This document shows positions 1 through 7,816 of a DNA stretch of 35,607 bases, piece after piece. Within the stretch, counting starts at the first letter, position 1. Each line of letters begins with the position of its first letter. The notes under the pieces were generated by a model. It ran no database searches. It was given only the letters and a program-made list of their open reading frames with translations, and was not told the origin of the DNA. The stretch is from an uncultured Bacilli bacterium. GTDB lineage: Bacteria > Bacillota_I > Bacilli_A > RF39 > UBA660. The DNA is taken from positions 1 through 35,607 of the forward strand of contig CANQDI010000005.1 in NCBI GenBank assembly GCA_947591575.1, read 5' to 3'. Made by a program: the position numbers and the translations under genes.

Positions 1-398
1 CCACTTTTCTCAAATTTTAAAAATAAATCTTCTAAATTGTTAATTTTATCAGCACATATAACTAATTTATTTCTAAGAGGAAGTTTTTTTGCCTCTTCAA
101 TTGTATGTCTTTTTCTATCTTCCCAAGATAATGATTTATTAGGTTCAGAAGCACCCATTACTAAGTCAGCAATATCCTTACCAAATTCTTTTTCAATATC
201 TAGAATAGTATATTTTGTATCTTCTACAACATCATGTAAATATCCAGCAGCTACAACATTATCATCATATCCAAATGATTCCAAAAGTTGCCCAACTCCA
301 ATTGGATGCATTATCATTGGTTTATCAGGTTCACTTTTTCTAACTTGTCCCATATGAGCTTGTATAGCAAATAATCTTGCCTTTTCTTTAATATCCAT
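1..398 (-). CDS. HD-domain phosphohydrolase, RelA/SpoT-type HD fold (partial, runs off left edge)
   Basis: The reading frame is open from ATG 398 to the window edge (132 codons) with GGAGG 11 bases upstream. It shows the RelA/SpoT-like HD pattern: an AHxGQxRKS segment near residues 14-22, HP at 31-32, LHDVVEDT near 54-61, and a later W-E-D-R-K segment. This family (HD_4) binds a divalent metal through H, HD and D residues and hydrolyses (p)ppGpp or related nucleotides. Only the HD part is visible, so a synthetase domain cannot be excluded, although small stand-alone HD proteins are common. The frame stays open upstream of this start for about 75 more codons (to a TAG near 627) without a convincing start; ATG 563 is in frame but has no ribosome binding site. 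It follows another HD gene on the same strand. Confidence 0.8.
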   Translation of the reverse strand, partial: MDIKEKARLFAIQAHMGQVRKSEPDKPMIMHPIGVGQLLESFGYDDNVVAAGYLHDVVEDTKYTILDIEKEFGKDIADLVMGASEPNKSLSWEDRKRHTIEEAKKLPLRNKLVICADKINNLEDLFLKFEKS

Positions 399-630
399 AA
401 TTCTATTTACCTCCATATATTTTAATGCAAACCCATATTTATTCTTTATCAAAGTTTCTACATTCTTTTTAAAATTTTCAAATTCTTTATTATAGCAATA
501 TGTTTTGGCATATCCATCATTACCAAATTTCTTTGATATATGTTTATATGCTCTATTAATCATTTCATCTAAATCCAAATCAGGATAATGTTTAATAGTA
601 TAAGCATGTGTCCTTTTTACTGCCTATTTT

Positions 631-1308
631 TTATCTTTCAATCAAATATAAATTTAAATATTTTTCCCATTCTTGAGCATTTTCTTCAGCAAATAAATGA
701 TATAAAAAATCTACAATTATTTGATGTCTATTTTTCGCCTCGTCCCTTCCAGAAGTAGTTAGCATCAAATCCTTCAGTTTTAGTATTTTTTCAAAGATAT
801 GGCATACACTACTATCTGCACATCTACTTGTATATTTCTCAGCACTTATATCTTCAATCGGAAAAATATTTTTATCAAAAAACGGCTTTCCATTTTTCAG
901 ACTGTAAGTATAAACTCTTAAAATACCATTTGCTCCTAATGCATCGCACATATCAGCATCAGAAACTATTTTTCCTTCCAAAGTTGTAGGGCAACATCCT
1001 TTTAATCTCTTACTATAACCAATATTATTAAGAGCAAGGCATACTTGTTCTTGAATTTTTCTATTTACATTACAATCATCCATAATTCTTTTTGCATTTG
1101 TAAGATTTTCAGCATTATCTATTCCAAACAATTTATAATCATCTACATCATGTAATAAAGCAATTAAAGAAACAATTTCTTTATTTCTGTTTTCTTTTTC
1201 AGCAAATTTTAAGGATAATTCTAAAACCCTATTTACATGTTCCATTCCATGTCCAGAGTCATCTTTATTTAATAATTCACTTACTTTTGCTTTAACCTTT
1301 TCTATCAT
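631..1308 (-). CDS. HD-domain metal-dependent phosphohydrolase (YedJ/YpgQ-like)
   Basis: This 225-residue protein has an HGMEH segment (20-24), LLHDVDD (51-57) and VSDADMCDALG (115-125). This is the H...HD...D metal-binding pattern of stand-alone HD phosphohydrolases such as YedJ/YpgQ, which act on nucleotides or phosphate esters in the cytosol. GGAGG lies seven bases before the ATG at 1308, which supports the start. Length is normal for the family (about 200-230). Its stop is close to the upstream end of the second HD gene (1-398), so the two could be cotranscribed. The exact substrate cannot be told from sequence. Confidence 0.85.
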   Translation of the reverse strand: MIEKVKAKVSELLNKDDSGHGMEHVNRVLELSLKFAEKENRNKEIVSLIALLHDVDDYKLFGIDNAENLTNAKRIMDDCNVNRKIQEQVCLALNNIGYSKRLKGCCPTTLEGKIVSDADMCDALGANGILRVYTYSLKNGKPFFDKNIFPIEDISAEKYTSRCADSSVCHIFEKILKLKDLMLTTSGRDEAKNRHQIIVDFLYHLFAEENAQEWEKYLNLYLIER

Positions 1309-1334
1309 TATTTGGCCTCCCTCCCATAACAGTT

Positions 1335-1340
1335 ATTATA
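1335..1340 (-). promoter_or_regulatory. Extended -10 promoter for the HD gene at 631-1308
   Basis: TATAAT preceded by TGC (extended -10) on the minus strand, about 27 bases before the start codon. No good -35 element is seen, which is tolerated for extended -10 promoters. Inferred from motif and position. Confidence 0.5.
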
Positions 1341-1490
1341 GCATATTTCCCTAATAAAATTAAAAATATTGTCTAATTAATAAAACTACATTATAATTAA
1401 TTTATCAAATATAAGTGAATTGTTATAAAAGTATGCATAACCCTTTTAGTAATCGCTCCAATGACGAATCTCGAATATTGATATATAAAA

Positions 1491-1508
1491 GCCAATCGTT
1501 TGATTGGC
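1491..1508. other. Short perfect hairpin (GCCAATC-GTTT-GATTGGC)
   Basis: Seven perfect base pairs around a four-base loop. Read on the minus strand it is followed by CTTTTAT, on the plus strand by AATATTTATTTT, so it could be a weak terminator, but no gene clearly ends just before it on either strand. It lies between divergently transcribed genes. The rest of 1309-1595 holds the two putative promoters and nothing else I recognise. Confidence 0.4.
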
Positions 1509-1540
1509 AATATTTATTTTAATAATGTATTTTTATATAT

Positions 1541-1569
1541 TTGGCAAAATAATTATGATTAAATATTTT
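1541..1569 (+). promoter_or_regulatory. Possible SigA promoter for the 1596 gene
   Basis: TTGGCA, 17 bases, TATTTT, ending 26 bases before the start codon. Five of six -35 positions match; the -10 is weak. Inference from motif only. Confidence 0.3.
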
Positions 1570-1595
1570 GATTATGAGTTAACGGAGGAAAAAAT

Positions 1596-2045
1596 ATGAT
1601 AAAAATTGGCAAAATAAAAGTTAACGAGAAGCTAGGTCCAAATGTATTTTTAGCTTGCATATTACTATCTTTTATAATATTTTTAATTTTTAGTATTAAT
1701 TTAGCTTCTATATTTATAAAGACGAAAAATTATATTAAAATTAAGTCAATAGTAACTGATGTTGGTTATTATACTGTCCATTCTTCCGATAATACTTATC
1801 ATTATGCTGATGTAGAATATGATTATAATGGCACACATTATCATTATAGAAAAACATTACATATTTTTATTTTTTATCCAAAGATAAAAAGTAAAATAAA
1901 TTTATATATTAATCCTAAAATGCCCACAGAGGTAAGAGATACTTGGCTTACAACTATAGATATTTTTGTAGTTATATTTTCCTTGATATTTCATCTATTC
2001 GCGATTAAATTTTATTTAATTAGACGAAAATTAAATTGTAATTAG
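1596..2045 (+). CDS. Small membrane protein, DUF3592-like
   Basis: A 149-residue protein with one membrane helix near residues 17-41 and a second near 118-140. The segment between them contains tyrosine-rich beta-strand-like sequence, including HYADVEYDYNG (about 68-78) and a late YINPKMP (about 104-110). This layout (helix, extracytoplasmic beta domain ending in a Y-x-N-P motif, helix) is that of DUF3592 proteins, whose function is unknown. GGAGG sits seven bases before the ATG. The gene stands alone, on the opposite strand to both neighbours. The region 2046-2298 after it holds no recognisable gene. Confidence 0.7.
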   Translation: MIKIGKIKVNEKLGPNVFLACILLSFIIFLIFSINLASIFIKTKNYIKIKSIVTDVGYYTVHSSDNTYHYADVEYDYNGTHYHYRKTLHIFIFYPKIKSKINLYINPKMPTEVRDTWLTTIDIFVVIFSLIFHLFAIKFYLIRRKLNCN

Positions 2046-2298
2046 CCATTATTCTTATTCATTGACGGATCTGTTCGAACTTTTCGGACATTAAAATATA
2101 TTTTATCTTCATTTAGAGGTAATTTTTTATTGAAAATAAAAATTCCTAGGGGGTTCATTATTTTATATAAAATATTTACTGAATTAAATAATATAGTAAT
2201 AATAGTTACTATCATTTAGTTAATATATGACATAATAATCTCATGTAAAAATAATGAAACTAGGTGTAAAATTTTTTACTGTATGTATTTTGTTAATT

Positions 2299-3423
2299 CT
2301 AATTATATTTATAACCATCTCCTACAATATTAACCTTTACATTTCTTTTTTGTAATGTTCTTGAATAGATTCTTGTGTGGTCTTGTATTTCAGTAGGATG
2401 TAATTGTTCATAACGGCTTGAATAGATAAACTCTGAATTTGTATATCTACAAATATCTACCATATAAGGTTCTAATTGCTTTAATACCGCTAAAGTTCTT
2501 TTTACGTCTTCATACGTTTCAGTTGGAAAACCTGATATAATATTTAAATATAAACTCTTATAATTTATTTTTCTAATATTTTGAACAAAATTTATGATTT
2601 CGTCACTAGTAAAACCTTTTCTAATCAATTCTAATATTCTGTCACTTCCAGATTCTAAAGATCCACATAATTCTACTACTTTATCACTATTTGCTATAAC
2701 GCTTTGAAAGTCATTTTTTATTGCATCTTTAAATGAAAATCCCACTAATATCACTTTTTTAATATTTTCTTTTTTTTCTAGATAAGAAATGACTTCTGGT
2801 AACATATATTCATTATAAATATCTAAGCCATATTGGCAAATATTTGTTCCTTTCAAAAAAACTTTTGAATATTTTGCATCATTCAAAATATCTATAGCTT
2901 CTTTTATTTCACTTAAATCAACGCTTTTTAAAGGATATTTTTGAAAAGTAAGTTTACAAAAAGAACAATTATTTAAACAACCATTAGAAATATAAACTTC
3001 TGCTGAACTTTTAGAATTTCTAAGTACCATACCAAAATCATTTATATCTTTATTACGAAATACATCTTCAGATATTAATTTTAATAATAAATAAGGTTGA
3101 TTTTGAGGAATTATGAAATCAATATTATCTTGAAGCCATTTTTCAACCTTTGATAAAAACATATTGTTTTCGAAATCTCTAGTAATACATCCAGTTAAAT
3201 ACGTTTTCGATCCTGATTTTTTTTCTTTTAAAATAGAATCAATGTAATTTAAAGTACATTGAAGATTATATTGTGTACAACAGCAGGTTTCTGCAATAAC
3301 AATAACATCTGCATCAGAAACATTAGTAGTAATATCAAAAAACTTATATAATTCATTATAAATAATATTATGTTGATAATTTAGGCCACAACTATTTTCT
3401 GTTCCAATAAAAATTTTCATCAT
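2299..3423 (-). CDS. Radical SAM protein, MiaB/methylthiotransferase-like, lacking TRAM domain
   Basis: The 374-residue protein has two parts. The N-terminal third looks like the UPF0004 domain of methylthiotransferases: cysteines at 12, within a CCC cluster at 47-49, and at 79 match the three ligands of the auxiliary 4Fe-4S cluster. The middle has the radical SAM CX3CX2C motif at C149, C153 and C156 in a GCLNNCSFC context. The MiaB, MtaB and RimO families end with a TRAM RNA/protein-binding domain and are usually about 430-450 residues; here the protein stops after the TIM barrel. It may therefore modify an unusual substrate (tRNA, ribosomal protein or peptide); this is inference. ATG ATG begins the frame; GGTGAT just upstream makes the second ATG (3420) equally possible. 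Confidence 0.8.
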   Translation of the reverse strand: MMKIFIGTENSCGLNYQHNIIYNELYKFFDITTNVSDADVIVIAETCCCTQYNLQCTLNYIDSILKEKKSGSKTYLTGCITRDFENNMFLSKVEKWLQDNIDFIIPQNQPYLLLKLISEDVFRNKDINDFGMVLRNSKSSAEVYISNGCLNNCSFCKLTFQKYPLKSVDLSEIKEAIDILNDAKYSKVFLKGTNICQYGLDIYNEYMLPEVISYLEKKENIKKVILVGFSFKDAIKNDFQSVIANSDKVVELCGSLESGSDRILELIRKGFTSDEIINFVQNIRKINYKSLYLNIISGFPTETYEDVKRTLAVLKQLEPYMVDICRYTNSEFIYSSRYEQLHPTEIQDHTRIYSRTLQKRNVKVNIVGDGYKYN

Positions 3424-3448
3424 ATCACCACTTAAAAAAACAATTGAT

Positions 3449-3477
3449 AGTATACTACAAGATTAAAGAAAATTCAA
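3449..3477 (-). promoter_or_regulatory. SigA promoter for the radical SAM gene
   Basis: TTGAAT, 17 bases, TATACT on the minus strand, ending 26 bases before the start at 3423. Good spacing and near-consensus hexamers. It implies transcription independent of the decayed frame upstream. Confidence 0.6.
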
Positions 3478-3528
3478 TCATTTTTTATTTATTCACATAA
3501 TCTTTTATTCCTTGAAATAGTTTTCAGC

Positions 3529-3675
3529 TTACTCATAATATCTAAAAAAGTGAATATATGATGTATCTTTCTCATATTTATGAGTATTGTCTCCTTTTTC
3601 TAGTGCCATTCTTTTGGGCTGTCCTTGATATATGTTTGTATTCTCTCTAGCAGAGATAATTCTATATACTCTCAT
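3529..3675 (-). pseudogene. 48-codon reading frame, probably the N-terminal remnant of a decayed gene
   Basis: From ATG 3675 the minus strand encodes 48 residues that look protein-like (MRVYRIISARE at the start, YIHFFRYYE at the end) before a stop at 3529-3531. The same frame continues past the stop as A-E-N-Y-F-K-E, then another stop, which suggests a longer gene interrupted by nonsense codons. The N-terminus resembles a group of Bacillota hypothetical proteins with a Y-I-H-F-F segment, but I recall this only from memory. There is no good ribosome binding site at the usual distance. An alternative is an intact small peptide gene upstream of the radical SAM gene. The remaining sequence of 3676-3890 holds a terminator and nothing else recognised. 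Confidence 0.45.
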
Positions 3676-3800
3676 ACTTAATGTTTAAATAAATATATTT
3701 TCCTTGTTATTATAATTATTTTTCTTCTTTGTCAATCATTGAATCTAAATGGATATGCCTTTTTTAGAGAACACCCAAAATCATTCTTGTAATAACTATA

Positions 3801-3846
3801 AATAAAAACCACTTTCAAAATTCAATTGAAAGCGATTTTATTTTTT
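3801..3846 (-). terminator. Intrinsic terminator of the repeat-protein gene
   Basis: CTTTCAA (3812-3818) pairs with TTGAAAG (3826-3832), with one further outer pair, flanked by A and T tracts on both sides. On the minus strand it follows the stop at 3891 by about 50 bases and is followed by GGTTTTTATTT. The symmetric flanks could also stop plus-strand transcription. Confidence 0.7.
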
Positions 3847-3890
3847 AGATAATTCATAAATTTGCTTATTTATATATTATAGTATGTTTT

Positions 3891-5384
3891 TTAAAACCTT
3901 CTTTTATTTTTAGAAAGTGATTTATTTTCTACTTTTTCATTACTACTTACTTGTTCCTCAATAGTTTTTATGTAATTTTTTGTAGCATCAGTATGTTGAA
4001 TAGTCTGATTTTTATATAATTCTTTTAATGCATCAAGATACTCCATATCATTTAAGTCATTTTGAACAAGAAGATATTGTAGACTATCAAAACAACTTGC
4101 ATCTTTGTCATCTAGATCTAATTTTGAAATATACTCCATATCATATTCATGATGCATACTATTAACACTACGTTTATTTGTTGCGGTTTTTAATAATAAA
4201 TCTCTTGTTTTTATATTTGTTGTTTGGCTAATACGTTTTACATCTTGCATATGATAATTTCCAAATAAAGAAACTTTATCTTTCATTAAACAATATAAAC
4301 TCATAAAGATATCTTTATCTGTAATTGTAAATAATAAATCTAAATCATCTGATTGATAACCACTATTTAATAAATCTTTATCTGACATAAGTATTTCAAA
4401 ATAAATAACAAATTGATCATCAATCTTATTTAATAATTTCAAATATTCTAAATACTTTGGATTTTTATTTCCTTTAATACTATTACTCCGATTAATCAAA
4501 ATGATATCAAATATCGTAAAACCATACCTATAAAGACTTTCTTCGATATTATTATAATTAAAATCTTCTGGATTTGTAATAAAATTATTGATTGCTATTG
4601 CAGAAAGTTTACTTTTTGCACTTGATAAAGCATCAATTTCTTCTCGATAATACTTGGCATCTTTATTGTTAATTGTATTTGGATCTGTCATTAAATCATA
4701 CAAAAATTTTTTTGCAACAGGCTTTGTAGCTAGTATTTTCATATTTTCCAAATGATACTCATCTTCTAATGAAACTTTATTCATAGCTAAGTAATTAAGT
4801 CCATACATTGGATACGTGCGAGGAAGTTGTAAACATGTACTTTTTACTTGAGCAATAAGTTGCATATCCTGTTGATGATATGGACTATTGATAGAATCTA
4901 TATTTGCTGCTACATTAGCTAAAGATGATGCTACTACCTGATCATGTGCTTTGATAATCCATTCTAAGTCTTCATGATGATATTTACTGTTGATAAAATT
5001 TGGATCATTAATAATCCACAAAGCATATCTTGCAGTATCTGCTTGACTTATCATTTGCATATCTTCATAATAAGTTTTACTATTTAAAAAATAAGGAGAA
5101 CATAAATTTGAAAATAAATGCCAACATCCTACTCCATTTTTTAATTTTAACATTGCTTGCACTCTATCATTATAATCATCACAATTTAATAAATCCTCAT
5201 TCATTAGTAATTCTATAGGAAACATGATTTTTTGAGGATCTATATGTAAAGAACCAAAATGAGCAATTTGTTTTGTGCTTAATCGTTGTACCCATTCATC
5301 AAATTCTTTCATACTATTAAAGGCTTTTTGTAGACCATATCTTTTTATTTGAGTCGATAATACTTTTAAGTCACTCGTTTTCAT
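3891..5384 (-). CDS. Repeat protein with recurring Y-H-x-x-D-M-x-x-I motif, function unknown
   Basis: Start ATG 5384 is chosen because GGAGG lies seven bases upstream; the frame is open slightly further, to a TTG at 5402. The 497-residue protein has no signal peptide or membrane helix. It consists of degenerate repeats of about 30-40 residues, each opening with Y-[YHQ]-x-x-[DE]-[MLI] and containing alternating hydrophobic residues and an N/D-x-x-x-[IVL]-N-S ending. Clear copies start with YYEDM, YHHEDL, YHQQDM, YHLENM, YQSDDL, YHMQDV and HHEYDM. This looks like an alpha-helical solenoid, thus probably a binding scaffold. The C-terminus is lysine/serine-rich and low complexity. I do not recognise a named family. 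It has its own promoter and terminator. Confidence 0.75.
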   Translation of the reverse strand: MKTSDLKVLSTQIKRYGLQKAFNSMKEFDEWVQRLSTKQIAHFGSLHIDPQKIMFPIELLMNEDLLNCDDYNDRVQAMLKLKNGVGCWHLFSNLCSPYFLNSKTYYEDMQMISQADTARYALWIINDPNFINSKYHHEDLEWIIKAHDQVVASSLANVAANIDSINSPYHQQDMQLIAQVKSTCLQLPRTYPMYGLNYLAMNKVSLEDEYHLENMKILATKPVAKKFLYDLMTDPNTINNKDAKYYREEIDALSSAKSKLSAIAINNFITNPEDFNYNNIEESLYRYGFTIFDIILINRSNSIKGNKNPKYLEYLKLLNKIDDQFVIYFEILMSDKDLLNSGYQSDDLDLLFTITDKDIFMSLYCLMKDKVSLFGNYHMQDVKRISQTTNIKTRDLLLKTATNKRSVNSMHHEYDMEYISKLDLDDKDASCFDSLQYLLVQNDLNDMEYLDALKELYKNQTIQHTDATKNYIKTIEEQVSSNEKVENKSLSKNKRRF

Positions 5385-5430
5385 TAAGAATCCTCCATCC
5401 AAATTATCTTATTTTTTTACGCCACCATAT

Positions 5431-5459
5431 ATTATATTCTCTTCTGGTTAATACTTCAA
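5431..5459 (-). promoter_or_regulatory. SigA promoter for the repeat-protein gene
   Basis: TTGAAG, 17 bases, TATAAT on the minus strand, 47 bases before ATG 5384. Strong match in sequence and spacing. Confidence 0.7.
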
Positions 5460-5472
5460 TACCTAAGTTACC

Positions 5473-5492
5473 TACTTTTTTTAAAAAAAGTA
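5473..5492. promoter_or_regulatory. 20-bp perfect palindrome upstream of the ferritin-like gene
   Basis: TACTTTTTTTAAAAAAAGTA is a perfect inverted repeat without spacer. It lies 43 bases before the start of the plus-strand gene at 5536, overlaps a weak TATAAA at 5491-5496, and also lies just upstream of the minus-strand promoter at 5431-5459. It could be an operator serving both directions or simply a cruciform-prone A/T tract. Confidence 0.35.
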
Positions 5493-5535
5493 TAAATTTA
5501 AAAGAAATCTATCATATTAAATATAGGAGGAAATC

Positions 5536-5967
5536 ATGAAAGAAGAAAATATTAATGCACTAGATGAAATTCATAAGGGAGCCTGTATGGGAAGGGATGC
5601 AATCCATTTTACATTAGACAAGGTAGAAGATAACAAATTAAAAGAAGTTTTAGAAAAACAGTATGCTGATTACCAAAGCATTGCCACTAGAATTGAAGAA
5701 ATTTATCCTCAATATAATGATGGAAAACCCCATGAAACAAATGCTATGACAAAAACGATGACATGGTCTGGAATTGAGATGAAAACTATGACAGATAAAA
5801 GTAATTCTAAAATTGCTGAATTATTACTACAAGGGGTCAATATGGGAATTATTGAGGGACGTAAAATCTTAAACCAGAAAAAAATAAATAAAGAGGTACG
5901 AGACATTGTTAGTAAATACGTTACAATGCAAGAAACTAGCGTTGAAGTACTAAAAGAATATCTATAA
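5536..5967 (+). CDS. Helical ferritin-like (DUF2383-type) protein
   Basis: A 143-residue soluble, all-helical protein starting NALDEIHKGACMGRDAI, with a central WSGIEMKTMTDKSNSKIAELL segment and a final helix. The pattern matches a common Bacillota family of small four-helix-bundle proteins related to DUF2383/ferritin-like domains; acidic and histidine residues in the helices could bind metal, but no function is established. GGAGG lies six bases before the ATG. A bidirectional terminator follows at once, shared with the convergent LysM gene. Confidence 0.75.
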   Translation: MKEENINALDEIHKGACMGRDAIHFTLDKVEDNKLKEVLEKQYADYQSIATRIEEIYPQYNDGKPHETNAMTKTMTWSGIEMKTMTDKSNSKIAELLLQGVNMGIIEGRKILNQKKINKEVRDIVSKYVTMQETSVEVLKEYL

Positions 5968-5972
5968 TATAT

Positions 5973-6003
5973 AAAAAGCTCACTTTAAAAAAGTGGGCTT
6001 TAT
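5973..6003. terminator. Bidirectional intrinsic terminator
   Basis: AGCTCACTT (5977-5985) pairs with AAGTGGGCT (5991-5999), nine pairs including one G-U, with A tract before and T-rich sequence after. It ends both the plus-strand gene at 5967 and the converging minus-strand LysM gene whose final stop is at 6005. Confidence 0.8.
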
Positions 6004-6004
6004 G

Positions 6005-6454
6005 TTATCTTTTAGGATAAACAATCACTTGTGATGGCAATAGGAATATACGTCGATTGTATTGTAATAAATCAGGCATAGATGTTTTCATTTTTTGCGA
6101 AATGTTTTGTAATGTATCTTCTTCTTTTGTAAAATAAACATTTATATGATCTTTAGGTATAGATAATTCTTCATCTTCATATAAAAAGTCCGTATTCTCA
6201 AGACCATTTAATTACCTTAAAATTTCTACTGTTGTTTCATATTCTTTGGCAATACTTGTTAGAGTATCTCCTTTTTGTACTTTATATTTAATAAAAGAAT
6301 AAAATTGATTTGGAATTTTCAATGTGTTTCCAGGAACCAAAGTAATGGCATCTTCTAGTCCATTTAAGGCAAGTAATTGAAACATAGGTATATTTTGATT
6401 GATTGCAATCGATTCTAACGTATCTCCTTCTTGAATCACATAATCAGTATACAT
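6005..6454 (-). pseudogene. LysM-repeat protein interrupted by an in-frame TAA
   Basis: Translation should start at ATG 6454, eight bases after GGAGG. The product has no signal peptide and begins with a LysM domain (YVIQEGDTLESIA to GNTLKIP), then a second one (YKVQKGDTLTSIA) that is cut by a TAA at 6212-6214. In the same frame the second LysM resumes directly (LNGLENTDFLYEDEELSIP) and a third LysM-like unit follows (EEDTLQNISQKM to VIVYP), ending at a proper stop (6005-6007) next to the terminator. The sequence around the stop, EILR-stop-LNGLEN, suggests CAA (Gln) became TAA. As it stands an 80-residue product with 1.5 LysM units could be made. LysM proteins of this size without signal peptide are often spore-coat or spore-cortex associated; that is inference. 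Confidence 0.75.
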
Positions 6455-6497
6455 TATACCATCCTCCATCTTATTGTATGCAAAAGATGATATTCGG

Positions 6498-7754
6498 CTA
6501 ATTTTGAAAAGCAACACCATACATATTTTTAGAATGGAAAAGAAGTTCACGAGAGCGAAAAACAGGTTTTAGTCCAGACGAAGGATCATATTGATATACT
6601 GTATCGTTATCAACCATAAAAATTTGATTTCCTACAACCTGTACTTCTTTTAATTCATTTGCTTCAAAAAGAATCACTCGGTCATTTGGATAAAGATCAC
6701 TAACATAGGATACTGTATTTTCTTCTATAAAATACACTCTTCCAATGCCTTTGACTGAAAGAACATTCTCATCTTCTTTTTCTACTTTGATGGATGAATT
6801 TTTTTGAAAGAAAAGATCTTCTTTTACAAAGTCATATATATTTCTTGTTTCCCAATCTTTTCCATTATAATATTTAGCATTACTCTGTTTATTGCCAATC
6901 ACTTTTATCTGTTTCTTTTTTAAATTTATTTCATATTGTTTAATATTTTTCCGATCAATTAAATAGGCAAAATGACCAACACTACCAACAAAATAACTAT
7001 CTTGTGAGATTTTTTCTTTTAATTTCATTTCTTTGACATTGGATGAAAATAAGGAAATAAAGTAAATTTTATCAAAGTCATAAGATTGATCTGAATCAAT
7101 AACCACCAAAGTATCACCAACTAAAATACTTTGATCATTTTCGTATTTATCAATTTTAAATAACTCTTTGGAGATAACACCATCTTTCTTTATAATTTGA
7201 ATTCCTCGATAATCCCAAAAGTAAAAAGCTTCTTTTGCATCAATATTTTGTGGATAATAAGTTATTTTATCAACTTCTTTTGTCGATTCATCTTCTTGCC
7301 ATGATGCATTTTGATATCCCTTCTTTTCCAGCTTTTCTATCATTGTTTTGATTCTTTCATCATTCTTTTTAAGAAGATAGGTTGAAGTAAATTCTTTATC
7401 TCCTTCTCGACAGATGATCTCTCCTTGTTTATTTTTTAAAGAAATAGGATAAATACAAGTGAGATTTTCCACTTCAAATGATTCAATATCTTGAATTATT
7501 TGTTTTTGCTTATGATCATTTTCATGCAATTGAAAATGATAGATTCTTTTCTTTTGATCTTTTACCTCAAATGTATACACATGCTCTTTATCAATGACCT
7601 CAAAATGCTCTTGTATTTGATATTTTTTTTGATTTTTTTCTAAAAAATAGGTACAATCATGTTCTTTTATAAATAGAAAAACAATTATTTGATAAGAACA
7701 AAAAAGGAGAAATAAAATACCTACTAACTTTATCACTTGCTTCACTATCATCAT
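6498..7754 (-). CDS. Membrane-anchored protein of unknown function
   Basis: The 418-residue protein has one N-terminal membrane helix (about residues 8-30) and a large, charged outer or soluble domain rich in K, E and beta-type sequence, with repeated short segments such as YQYDPSSGLKP near the end that resemble beta-propeller blades. No catalytic motif is visible and I do not recognise the family. The frame opens with ATG ATG at 7754, but these sit directly on GAGG; the GTG at 7745, nine bases after GAGG, is a likelier start. It is followed after 43 bases by the LysM gene and is probably cotranscribed with it. Confidence 0.7.
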   Translation of the reverse strand: MMIVKQVIKLVGILFLLFCSYQIIVFLFIKEHDCTYFLEKNQKKYQIQEHFEVIDKEHVYTFEVKDQKKRIYHFQLHENDHKQKQIIQDIESFEVENLTCIYPISLKNKQGEIICREGDKEFTSTYLLKKNDERIKTMIEKLEKKGYQNASWQEDESTKEVDKITYYPQNIDAKEAFYFWDYRGIQIIKKDGVISKELFKIDKYENDQSILVGDTLVVIDSDQSYDFDKIYFISLFSSNVKEMKLKEKISQDSYFVGSVGHFAYLIDRKNIKQYEINLKKKQIKVIGNKQSNAKYYNGKDWETRNIYDFVKEDLFFQKNSSIKVEKEDENVLSVKGIGRVYFIEENTVSYVSDLYPNDRVILFEANELKEVQVVGNQIFMVDNDTVYQYDPSSGLKPVFRSRELLFHSKNMYGVAFQN

Positions 7755-7764
7755 CCTCTTTTTT

Positions 7765-7770
7765 ATTGTA
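7765..7770 (-). promoter_or_regulatory. Extended -10 promoter for the 6498-7754 gene
   Basis: TACAAT preceded by TGT on the minus strand, about 15-20 bases before the start codons, immediately downstream of the preceding gene's terminator. Motif-based inference. Confidence 0.45.
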
Positions 7771-7778
7771 ACAAACTG

Positions 7779-7816
7779 TTAAAAAAAGAAAAGTTATGCT
7801 GTCTTTTCTTTTTTTA
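7779..7816 (-). terminator. Strong intrinsic terminator of the PH-like gene
   Basis: The arm at 7803-7815 (coding for the last lysines of the PH-like protein) pairs over 13 bases with 7781-7793, giving a stem whose 3' arm ends in seven T residues on the minus strand. The stop codon lies in the loop. Confidence 0.8.

Noticed and set aside
37-357. Open frame of 106 codons on the plus strand
   Set aside because: It lies antisense to the HD gene, which has clear motifs and a ribosome binding site.
2046-2240. Frame open on the plus strand after the DUF3592-like gene
   Set aside because: No start codon with ribosome binding site and no recognisable motif; the sequence is AT-rich and looks non-coding.
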